Below, piece after piece: positions 1-5,288 of a stretch of 5,489 bases of DNA. The position numbers were made by a program, and so were the translations under genes. Origin of the DNA: GCA-2731375 sp964507245 (GTDB taxonomy: Bacteria; Pseudomonadota; Alphaproteobacteria; GCA-2731375); NCBI GenBank assembly GCA_964507245.1, contig CAZDQC010000181.1, positions 1 through 5,489 of the forward strand. Direction: 5' to 3'. The notes under the pieces were generated by a model that was not told where the DNA came from, searched no databases, and was given only the letters and a program-made list of their open reading frames with translations. Within the stretch, counting starts at the first letter, position 1. Each line of letters begins with the position of its first letter.

Positions 1-78
1 GATGCATTGATCGACGATCGCACGTCCGAGACCACTGCCGCCACCAGTGACCAGTACCACTTGCTCCGCTAGCCGCAT
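1..78 (-). CDS. Short-chain dehydrogenase/reductase, N-terminal fragment (probable cis-dihydrodiol dehydrogenase)
   Basis: Only the first 26 codons are present; the gene runs off the left edge. The fragment begins MRLAEQVVLVTGGGSGLG and so contains the classical SDR nucleotide-binding motif TGxxxGxG (Thr11, Gly12, Gly16, Gly18) right after the first beta strand, which binds the NAD(P) adenine ribose. The ATG at 78 is supported by AAAGGA at 93-88, nine bases upstream. It begins 32 nt after the dioxygenase beta subunit on the same strand, the usual neighbourhood for BphB-type enzymes that oxidise a cis-dihydrodiol to a catechol with NAD+, and the sequence resembles the start of BphB. The SDR assignment is solid; the dihydrodiol role is inferred from context, since the catalytic Ser-Tyr-Lys lies outside the window. 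Confidence 0.85.
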   Translation of the reverse strand, partial: MRLAEQVVLVTGGGSGLGRAIVDQCI

Positions 79-110
79 CGTCAGATATCCTTTATTCCGC
101 AGGTCGCGGG

Positions 111-668
111 CTAGAACAAGTTGCTAAGGTTAGTGGAACGAATGACAGTCTGGTCGAGAAATATATGCCGCTGGCAGATTTGGAAACCTGTGCCAGCCCG
201 GCGTAAGCGGTCTTGTCGTTTCCCAATCCAGTTGTCGGTCTTGCTGTTCAGCCGCGACCTGTAAATATGGAAGGCGAGCTCGACAGCGATTTCATCGCCG
301 TCGACGTCGATGATTCGGACATTGGACACGAAATGCCGGGTCCGCGACGGAGGGTCTTCCGACCAGGATGATCCGGTCTGCAGTTTTTCAATCCGCATCC
401 TGAGATCGTTTTTGTCGTCATCAAAATAGGCCATGCCGCCAATCGCGGTAAATTCCTTGTCCAAGTTGTCCAGGGTCACAGTACGGCGAACGGGCATCCA
501 GTAGTGGATATCGTCGGCAATCAGGTCAAGCCACTCGGGGTACTTGCGGTCATCAAGCAAAGCTGCTTCGTAATAGAGGAACTGCTCCACTTCGAACTGC
601 AACGCCATCCGTTCGGCCGATGCTTGGGAAGTTGGTGAAATTCGGCCGGCCCCGGTTGCCGGTGACAT
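111..668 (-). CDS. Aromatic ring-hydroxylating dioxygenase, beta (small) subunit
   Basis: A 185-residue protein, the usual size for BphE/NdoC-type small subunits, which are structural partners of the catalytic alpha subunit in an alpha3beta3 oxygenase and have a SnoaL/NTF2-like cone fold. Recognisable family stretches in order are EVEQFLYYEAALLDDRKYPEW (about residues 26-46; all but the last residue match the family pattern), then DIHYWMPVRRTVT, AYFDDDKNDLRMR, SEDPPSRTRHFVSNVR and the C-terminal RHIFLDQTVI...NLSNLF. The EDPPSRTRH segment is typical of the biphenyl/toluene branch. I start it at 668 rather than at an upstream in-frame start at 740, because 740 would overlap the alpha gene by 70 nt, whereas 668 lies 2 nt after the alpha stop with GGGGAGG eight bases upstream. 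It is surely co-transcribed with alpha. The subunit has no metal centre. Substrate cannot be deduced from it. Confidence 0.94.
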   Translation of the reverse strand: MSPATGAGRISPTSQASAERMALQFEVEQFLYYEAALLDDRKYPEWLDLIADDIHYWMPVRRTVTLDNLDKEFTAIGGMAYFDDDKNDLRMRIEKLQTGSSWSEDPPSRTRHFVSNVRIIDVDGDEIAVELAFHIYRSRLNSKTDNWIGKRQDRLRRAGTGFQICQRHIFLDQTVIRSTNLSNLF

Positions 669-670
669 CG

Positions 671-2062
671 CTAAATCCTCCCCATCGGAGCAGGCGATCT
701 TGTCCTTTTCAATTCTTTCCACGTCTCCGCCTGCATCCATTCCGCCCAGCAGCGGTATGTCCAGCGTTGGGCGTGTTCGTTTACCTTGGTTTCGATGCGT
801 TTTTGGCCAGAGGGATCAATTAGCACTTCGTCCTGACCCATCGCCATCTGCAGATTGTGCGGACGGCGACCGCTTACTACACCGCTAGATGCATGGGTGC
901 TATGGCTCCAGTTCTCGCCGTCGTCCTGCTCCAACAACCCAGCCGGGCCAAAGGAATGGGTCATGAACTTCATCATCATCCGTTTCTGTTCATCGCTGAA
1001 GTTCTTGGGCAGGAATGTGAACCACCAGATTTCCGTTTGGAACGGCCCCCTCGGTAAGCGTAGGGAGAGTTGGAGTCCGCGTGTGGCGATCCATAAGTTC
1101 GGAAAGATGTTAGGATGCCCCACCGCACGCACGCCAACCGGGCCCATGGTCTCTTTCATCTCTTTCGGTCTGATGGGGCGGCGTTCCGAAATTCGTGGCG
1201 CCAGTTTAGCGCGCTCTTCAAAGCTCAAAAGGTCGAGTGCGGCGCGTTCTTCGTCACTCAGCTTATCGAGTTCTGCCTGCTGTTCTTCTGAGACCATGGG
1301 TCCACCAATTCCATGTCCGTACTCGCCCAGCATCACCATCTGCTGCATCGGCTGCATGACGCTAGCATTGACGAAGCCGACTTTGGTGGCTGAACGGTGG
1401 CTAATGTTGACGTGGTACCAATCGAATAGGTTGTCGACGGCGATCTTCCAATTGCAGTCGATGATATTTTTTTGCACCCCGTCAACGGCGACAAGCTCAC
1501 CATGAACACTCAGCTGATCCATGCCGATGCGTCCAACCTCTCCGAGATAATCGTAGAGCGACGGCGCTTCGGGATCCATAGTGGCAAAATAGAAACCCTT
1601 GTAGTTCTCAACTTTCGCGGCTTTCGCTAGACTCCACTTCTCGACATCGAGCCTGTCGCTATAGAAATGGCTCATGCCGGGAACTGCCAACAAGCGACCA
1701 TCTAGACCGTAGTTCCAACCGTGATATGTGCACAGGAAAGATTTGGTATTGCCCACCTCCGCCCGGCACAATGCATTGCCCCGATGCGCGCAGCTATTCA
1801 ACAGGACCTGGACCGTCCCTGCTTCGTCGCGGACGACGATGACTTGATCTTCGCCGATATAGGTAACGAAATAATCGCCTATCGCAGGAATATGCGAGCC
1901 GTGGCACATGAAGTTCCAGGCCCGCGCAAATATGCGCCGCAGTTCCAGTTGATAAATATCCGGATCTGCGTAGATTTTTCGGTCGATCACGCCCTGGTCG
2001 TTATCCACCCAACTCGCGATCTCTTCCTTACCGATTTGTCCACCTTTGGTCTCGTAACCCAA
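671..2062 (-). CDS. Aromatic ring-hydroxylating dioxygenase, alpha (large, catalytic) subunit, Rieske type
   Basis: A complete protein of about 463 residues, the normal size for BphA1/NdoB-like large subunits. With a ferredoxin-delivered electron pair and O2, this family inserts two hydroxyls into an aromatic ring to give a cis-dihydrodiol. The Rieske [2Fe-2S] ligands are Cys91 and His93 (CAH) and Cys111 and His114 (CTYH). The catalytic domain has NWK (204-206), then DWYHVNISH: Asp214 is the bridging residue to the neighbouring subunit's Rieske centre, and His217 and His222 bind mononuclear iron. The third ligand is one of Asp380/Asp381 in EQDDGENW. The N-terminal IDRKIYADPDIYQLE and FARAW segments are typical. 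All catalytic residues are present, so it should be active. The start is uncertain: the best candidate is a TTG at 2062, with GAGGT about 12 nt upstream and an in-frame TGA at 2080; no ATG lies before Met52, which is too far in. Charged residues 257-300 form a variable region (see findings). Substrate unknown; a PAH, biphenyl or aromatic acid are all possible. Confidence 0.95.
   Translation of the reverse strand: MGYETKGGQIGKEEIASWVDNDQGVIDRKIYADPDIYQLELRRIFARAWNFMCHGSHIPAIGDYFVTYIGEDQVIVVRDEAGTVQVLLNSCAHRGNALCRAEVGNTKSFLCTYHGWNYGLDGRLLAVPGMSHFYSDRLDVEKWSLAKAAKVENYKGFYFATMDPEAPSLYDYLGEVGRIGMDQLSVHGELVAVDGVQKNIIDCNWKIAVDNLFDWYHVNISHRSATKVGFVNASVMQPMQQMVMLGEYGHGIGGPMVSEEQQAELDKLSDEERAALDLLSFEERAKLAPRISERRPIRPKEMKETMGPVGVRAVGHPNIFPNLWIATRGLQLSLRLPRGPFQTEIWWFTFLPKNFSDEQKRMMMKFMTHSFGPAGLLEQDDGENWSHSTHASSGVVSGRRPHNLQMAMGQDEVLIDPSGQKRIETKVNEHAQRWTYRCWAEWMQAETWKELKRTRSPAPMGRI
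677..683 (-). promoter_or_regulatory. Ribosome binding site of the dioxygenase beta subunit
   Basis: GGGGAGG on the minus strand lies inside the last codons of the alpha subunit gene, eight bases before the ATG at 668. It decides the beta-subunit start and implies that the two subunits are translated in tandem, as expected for an equimolar alpha3beta3 complex. Confidence 0.75.
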
Positions 2063-2086
2063 AATTCTTTCAATACCTCAGTACTG

Positions 2087-2215
2087 TCAGCCAACCCTCG
2101 TATACTCTGCTTTCTGCTGCTTGGGACCTTCTTCGGACATGCCAGATCTCGCCGTCACCCGCGAAGTAAGGGGTCTAGGAGAATTGAAAACATCTTCGAT
2201 GGCAAGTTTCTGCAT
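2087..2215 (-). CDS. Candidate small ORF (42 aa) upstream of the dioxygenase, possible leader peptide
   Basis: I do not recognise this product. It begins MQKLAIEDVFNSPRP and ends KQQKAEYTRVG, is mostly polar, and has no membrane segment or cysteine motif. The reason to list it is the start: AGGTGA at 2229-2224 sits eight bases before the ATG at 2215, a better initiation site than that of the alpha subunit itself. It stops with TGA 24 nt before the alpha TTG. It is in the same reading frame as alpha, separated by two TGA codons (2089-2087 and 2080-2078). It could be a leader ORF that couples translation to the weak TTG start, a genuine small protein, or chance. Conservation in related operons would be needed to decide; low confidence. 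Confidence 0.35.
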   Translation of the reverse strand: MQKLAIEDVFNSPRPLTSRVTARSGMSEEGPKQQKAEYTRVG

Positions 2216-2223
2216 TAATCGGG

Positions 2224-2229
2224 TCACCT
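2224..2229 (-). promoter_or_regulatory. Ribosome binding site of the candidate leader ORF
   Basis: AGGTGA on the minus strand, with an 8-nt spacer to the ATG at 2215. It is the strongest initiation signal between the candidate promoter and the dioxygenase alpha gene, which itself has only a TTG start with a distant GAGGT. Confidence 0.4.
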
Positions 2230-2275
2230 GCAAACCTCGCCCCAATCCAACTAAATTTTTAGATTGCACCTTGTT

Positions 2276-2303
2276 ATCATAAATAAAGTTTCGTGCCTTC
2301 CAA
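2276..2303 (-). promoter_or_regulatory. Candidate sigma70-type promoter for the dioxygenase operon
   Basis: On the minus strand TTGGAA (2303-2298, four of six matches to TTGACA) and TATGAT (2281-2276, five of six to TATAAT) are separated by 16 bp. Transcription would begin near 2268, giving a leader of about 50 nt to the 42-codon ORF and about 200 nt to the alpha subunit. The position fits, but AT-rich intergenic DNA produces such matches by chance, so this is a candidate only. Confidence 0.3.
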
Positions 2304-2485
2304 AAAAGGAGGATGTCCGGCTTCAGAATTCTTCGATAGTAATGTCCCAGGACAGCGATTTTCGCTCTTAACCACAAGGCGAACCGACCCAGTCAACCTG
2401 AGCACTGTGCTCGTGAAAGTAATCGCCAAAGCAATTTCTGCGACCACCGAAAACGCACATTTTTGGAGCCATCTGGACCGTTGCA

Positions 2486-2501
2486 ATGATCACAAGATCA
2501 T
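2486..2501. promoter_or_regulatory. Perfect 6-bp inverted repeat, candidate operator
   Basis: ATGATC-ACAA-GATCAT is a perfect dyad with 6-bp arms and a 4-bp centre. It lies in the divergent intergenic region, about 100 nt before the plus-strand membrane protein ORF. The symmetry and size suit a dimeric repressor, but I cannot assign it to a regulator family, no second copy was seen in the window, and no regulator gene is present. It has no T-tract and so is not a terminator. Confidence 0.25.
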
Positions 2502-2584
2502 ATCAAGGTAACTATACGCGGATGTGCTTTTCGAAGTGATTCGCATTGTGATCGGTCTTGAACAACAGGTTTTGGGGTACCCGA

Positions 2585-2706
2585 ATGATTCACCTCCTAT
2601 TGAGGCCGTTCCGATTATTGCGCAGGATTTTTCTCTGGCCGCTAATTTTCGTTGGCGGCTATCTGTTCAACTTTGTCTTCGATACCCAGTTCACTATTGG
2701 GTTCAT
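2585..2706 (+). CDS. N-terminal fragment of an unidentified membrane protein, cut by the assembly gap
   Basis: Forty codons are readable before the Ns. The product starts MIHLLLRPFRLLRRIFLWP, with Arg7, Arg10, Arg13 and Arg14, followed by a hydrophobic aromatic-rich segment (about residues 15-33) ending in FNFVFDTQFTIGF. An arginine-rich start before a hydrophobic stretch fits a cytoplasmic N-terminus followed by a membrane helix. I do not recognise the family. The ATG at 2585 is preceded only by a weak G-rich stretch (GGGG about 8 nt upstream); a TTG at 2558 would add nine residues. The frame differs from that of the flavin oxidoreductase after the gap, and a membrane helix is not part of that family, so the two are probably separate genes with this gene's end hidden in the gap. 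Confidence 0.4.
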
Positions 2707-2806
2707 NNNNNNNNNNNNNNNNNNNNNNNNNNNNNNNNNNNNNNNNNNNNNNNNNNNNNNNNNNNNNNNNNNNNNNNNNNNNNNNNNNNNNNNNNNNNNN
2801 NNNNNN
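2707..2806. other. Assembly gap (100 Ns)
   Basis: Exactly 100 consecutive Ns, the conventional placeholder for a scaffold join of unknown length. It hides the remainder of the membrane protein and the first residues of the flavin oxidoreductase. Any frame that appears open across it is meaningless, and the distance between the flanking genes is not known. Confidence 0.99.
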
Positions 2807-2808
2807 CG

Positions 2809-3588
2809 GTAGCGGCACGTTTGCAGGAGTTCGGGCGCCTGGTCGAAGGTTTGGATTTTGCAGGCCTCTGGATCACGGATTCTATGGGCCGAGGTGCCGC
2901 AAGCCTTGATCCGCTGTTGTTGCTGGCGGCAGTAGCCCCGGTTACCCGCCAAATCGAACTTGGGACATGCGTCCTGCAGGTGCCATTGCGCCATCCAGTA
3001 GAGCTGGCACAGCGGGTAATGTCGTTGGATGTGTTAGCCGAAGGACGCTTAGTTCTGGGAGTTGGGGCCGGATCTACCGAGGCTGATTTTCTCGCAGTGC
3101 AAGCGGATTATGCTCGCCGTTTCAAGATTTTGCAGGAAAATTTAGAGGTGATGCAGCGCACCTGGCGCGGAGATGCGGTATTTGGGCCGGCCGTGACGCC
3201 ATGGCCAGGCCATGAGAAAGGCCCTCCGGTGTTTTTGGGCGCCTGGCATAGCACACGCTGGATCCAATACGCTGCTAAGCAATGTCGGGGTTGGTTAGCT
3301 TCAGGCATATATAGCTCACTTGGTGAGGTGGCGGAGGGCGCCGTTAAATTCCGCGCTGCTGGTGGAAATCGTGTCATTCTTGCTAATGTCTTCACTGACC
3401 TTCGACCACAACCCGTGACCCACCCATTGATCGAGCGGGCAAGAATTAATCTCGTTTGCGATCCGGACGAGGCGCGTGAACGTTTGGAAAACATCGCCGA
3501 TAGCGGCATCGACGATGTATTGTTGATTTGCCCCTTCGACGATCCTAACCAACTTGAGCAGTTGCGTAGATTGGTGCCTAAACCCTAA
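2809..3588 (+). CDS. LLM-class flavin-dependent oxidoreductase (luciferase-like monooxygenase), N-terminus missing
   Basis: 259 codons are present from the gap edge to TAA at 3586-3588. The family (bacterial luciferase-like TIM barrel, using FMN or F420) is usually near 290 residues, so about 25-35 residues with the first beta strand lie in the gap. Landmarks numbered from the first codon here: FAGLWITDS (17-25), the strand-2 region; TRQIELGTCVLQVPLRHPVE (46-65), a classic family block; EGRLVLGVGAGSTEADF (78-94), a cofactor-binding glycine-rich turn; RRFKILQENLEVMQ (103-116), the conserved helix; and the C-terminal GIDDVLLICPF (233-243) with a final helix. These enzymes oxidise or monooxygenate diverse small molecules; neither cofactor nor substrate can be read from sequence alone. 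It lies 165 nt before the CoA-transferase on the same strand, possibly co-transcribed. Family assignment is firm, function open. Confidence 0.9.
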   Translation, partial: VAARLQEFGRLVEGLDFAGLWITDSMGRGAASLDPLLLLAAVAPVTRQIELGTCVLQVPLRHPVELAQRVMSLDVLAEGRLVLGVGAGSTEADFLAVQADYARRFKILQENLEVMQRTWRGDAVFGPAVTPWPGHEKGPPVFLGAWHSTRWIQYAAKQCRGWLASGIYSSLGEVAEGAVKFRAAGGNRVILANVFTDLRPQPVTHPLIERARINLVCDPDEARERLENIADSGIDDVLLICPFDDPNQLEQLRRLVPKP

Positions 3589-3740
3589 GCACTACTACAC
3601 CACCTTCAGACCCAACAATTTTCGGTCGTTGTATAGTTTAGGTGCTAGGGGCTAATAGTTGAGTAGTTTTTGAGGCGTCGGACTTACTTTGCCAGAGCAT
3701 GGAAGACGGGCTAGGCTTGGCAGAGGTTTAGACATTCGGC

Positions 3741-3746
3741 AAGGAG
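3741..3746 (+). promoter_or_regulatory. Ribosome binding site of the CoA-transferase
   Basis: AAGGAG with a 7-nt spacer to the ATG at 3754. It is a near-ideal site and fixes the start of the gene, consistent with the first residues aligning with the N-terminus of the CaiB/BaiF family. Confidence 0.75.
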
Positions 3747-3753
3747 AAATTGT

Positions 3754-4947
3754 ATGGAAAGATCGCTGGGCGGCTTACGGATCATCGACATGACGCATAA
3801 TCAGGCGGGTCCAGCTTGCACTCAAATCCTGGCTTTTCTGGGCGCCGATGTCATCAAGCTGGAAGAGCCTAAAGATGGCGATGCAGCAAGGCGCAACATG
3901 GCCGACGAGCATGGCGACAGCCTATTCTTTCTGGTTCTAAACGCAAGCAAACGTAGCCTGACCCTGAACTTAAAAACGGATGATGGCAAACGTTTGTTCA
4001 AGCAGCTAGTTGCAGAATCGGATGTGCTGGTGGAAAATTTTTCGCCCGGCGCCCTGGACCGCATGGGTCTGGGCTATGAGACCCTGAAAGAGATCAATTC
4101 CGGACTGATTTATGCCACCATCAAGGGCTTTGGCACCTTCGGACCTTACAGCAAATTCAAGAGTTTCGAGCCGATCGCTCAGGCCATGGGCGGCGCGATG
4201 AGTGTGACCGGCTTCCCCGATGGTCCACCTACCTATGTGTGGCCCTCGATCGGCGACTCTGGCACGGGCATGCACTTGGCAATCGGAATTTTGGCGGCAC
4301 TGCAACAGCGCCACGAAGACGGCTTGGGCCAGCACGTTGAAGTATCTATGCAGGACGCGGTGGTCAATCTATGCCGGGTTAGCCTGCGTGATCATCAGCG
4401 AGCTGGTCACGCCATGCCGCGCCAGGGGAATCAGCTAGGCCGCAACGTCCCGGGCACCACCTATCCTTGCCAACCAGGTGGGGCCAATGACTATGTCTAT
4501 ATCTTTGCCCAACCACAGATGTGGTTAGCGTTCCTAGAAGTGATTGATCTACCAGAATTGGCAGAGGATGACCGCTTCGCAACCCTTGAGGCACGCTGGG
4601 AGAACCGCGAAGCCCTGGATGCCATCGTTGCCGCTTGGACTAGCAAGAGGGATAAGCACGAAGTGATGCGAGCCATGGGCGGAGCAGGAGTTCCATGCGG
4701 GGCCTGTCAAGATACCGGTGAGGTGTTGGCCGATCCGCACCTGAAAGCGCGCGAGATGATTGTCGATTTAGAATATGGGCGGCGCGGCACCTATCAGACC
4801 GTCGGCTGTCCGATCAAACTGTCAAAGTCACCGGCTGAAATCACCCGACCGCCGGAACTGGGCGAACATACTGACGATGTATTGCGGGACGTGTTGCAGA
4901 TCAGTGAAGATGAGATCACCCGCCTGCATCAGAACAGCGTTGTCTGA
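3754..4947 (+). CDS. Family III CoA-transferase (CaiB/BaiF type), Frc-like
   Basis: A complete 397-residue protein, typical for class III CoA-transferases, which move CoA between carboxylic acids through an aspartyl-CoA thioester and work as interlocked dimers. It opens LGGLRIIDMTHNQAGPACTQ (5-24), then GADVIKLEEP (30-39), LNASKRSLTLNL (62-73), VLVENFSPGALDRMG (91-105) and GDSGTGMHLAIGILAAL (167-183). Asp168 in GDSG corresponds to the catalytic aspartate (Asp169) of Oxalobacter formyl-CoA:oxalate CoA-transferase. C-terminal GVPCG (312-316), DPHLKAREM (327-335) and LGEHTDDVL (369-377) are also conserved. Compared from memory with Frc, Gln17 is kept, but Trp48 is replaced by Asn48 and the GGGGQ glycine loop is absent, with VPGTTYPCQPGGANDYVYI in that region instead. 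Oxalate is therefore unlikely; a larger acyl or aromatic acid is plausible. No terminator is obvious after it. Confidence 0.95.
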   Translation: MERSLGGLRIIDMTHNQAGPACTQILAFLGADVIKLEEPKDGDAARRNMADEHGDSLFFLVLNASKRSLTLNLKTDDGKRLFKQLVAESDVLVENFSPGALDRMGLGYETLKEINSGLIYATIKGFGTFGPYSKFKSFEPIAQAMGGAMSVTGFPDGPPTYVWPSIGDSGTGMHLAIGILAALQQRHEDGLGQHVEVSMQDAVVNLCRVSLRDHQRAGHAMPRQGNQLGRNVPGTTYPCQPGGANDYVYIFAQPQMWLAFLEVIDLPELAEDDRFATLEARWENREALDAIVAAWTSKRDKHEVMRAMGGAGVPCGACQDTGEVLADPHLKAREMIVDLEYGRRGTYQTVGCPIKLSKSPAEITRPPELGEHTDDVLRDVLQISEDEITRLHQNSVV

Positions 4948-5288
4948 GCGCTCTCGACAATCCCCGGTTCTTCTGTCTATTGGCAATCTCGCGATTGGTC
5001 TCGGCGTTGGTTTCGTGAGTCATTAGATCAAGTGGCGCCCGTTATTTGCTACGCTCCACCGAATCGTCGGGCAGGGTTAGCGCAGCTATTTTAACACCAA
5101 AATGCTTGCGATGTGTGGTGTGATGCGGATCTTCGGGCTTTTCTATAACGGTGATCGGCCGGCAAAGGCTCCTCGTCCGAAGTATGCTGTGTTACGCCAA
5201 TCAGGCCTTCGCCGTCCGGATCTGTCCTGTTATGACTGATTTCCGAGATCTACGGAATTAAGTGGTTATTTGACACCACAGTAATCTC
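4948..5288. other. Intergenic region between convergent genes, no intact gene
   Basis: About 340 nt between the CoA-transferase stop and the end of the DUF1330 gene on the opposite strand. I see short open frames on both strands, none with a good start. The most protein-like is a minus-strand frame at 5042-5191 (listed separately). Small hairpins occur (CAATC/GATTG at 4984-4997; GTGGT/ACCAC at 5262-5279 region) but without a following T-run, so I do not call a terminator, although convergent genes would be expected to have one. Confidence 0.5.
5042..5191 (-). pseudogene. Open frame without a start, possible gene remnant
   Basis: Reading leftwards from a TAA at 5194, 49 codons are open until TAA at 5044-5042. 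The stretch RPITVIEKPEDPHH followed by HFGVKIAALTLPDDSVERSK looks more like a natural protein C-terminus than random translation, but the frame has no ATG, GTG or TTG start and its upstream end is closed by a stop. A second minus-strand frame just upstream (about 5150-5250) also reads in a protein-like way, with DPDGEGLIG. This could be a decayed, frameshifted gene or simply chance. I do not recognise the family. Confidence 0.15.

Larger units (their letters stand above)
2216..2584. other. Divergent intergenic region, no confident gene
   Basis: These ~370 nt separate the minus-strand dioxygenase operon from the plus-strand genes. They hold the candidate promoter at 2276-2303 and a palindrome at 2486-2501. 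Open frames of 69-96 codons exist on both strands, but none has a recognisable product or a convincing ribosome site, and they overlap one another, so I regard them as chance. An AAGGAGG on the plus strand (2306-2312) leads only to an 8-codon frame. No regulator gene is visible here, although a divergent region of this length is where regulator binding would be expected. Confidence 0.5.

Noticed and set aside
669..740. Longer beta subunit beginning at 740 (24 extra residues)
   Set aside because: It would overlap the alpha subunit gene by 70 nt, the added residues do not resemble the family, and the ATG at 668 has GGGGAGG at 8 nt.
855..1505. 216-codon plus-strand ORF opposite the dioxygenase alpha subunit
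   Set aside because: It is the antisense shadow of a clearly coding gene with intact Rieske and iron motifs; low-complexity Ser/Leu/Arg composition and no recognisable domain.
1721..2218. 165-codon plus-strand ORF opposite the alpha subunit N-terminus
   Set aside because: Mostly antisense to the Rieske domain, with no known family and no good ribosome site.
2306..2315. AAGGAGG directly followed by ATG on the plus strand
   Set aside because: The spacing is too short for initiation and the ATG frame closes after 8 codons; chance match in a purine-rich stretch.
2277..2511. Overlapping 69- to 72-codon ORFs on both strands in the intergenic region
   Set aside because: Non-ATG starts, no ribosome site, no recognisable product; they overlap each other on opposite strands.
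2524..3588. A single 354-codon ORF running through the N gap
   Set aside because: Ns are read as open codons; the pre-gap part of this frame is unlike the N-terminus of a luciferase-like enzyme, and the gap length is unknown.
3754..4947. Naming the CoA-transferase frc (formyl-CoA:oxalate CoA-transferase)
   Set aside because: Trp48 is replaced and the glycine loop is absent, and no oxalyl-CoA decarboxylase gene is nearby, so the oxalate role is not supported.
4984..4997. Small hairpin CAATC-TCGC-GATTG after the CoA-transferase as a terminator
   Set aside because: Only five base pairs and no T-tract after it, so it does not meet the criteria for an intrinsic terminator.
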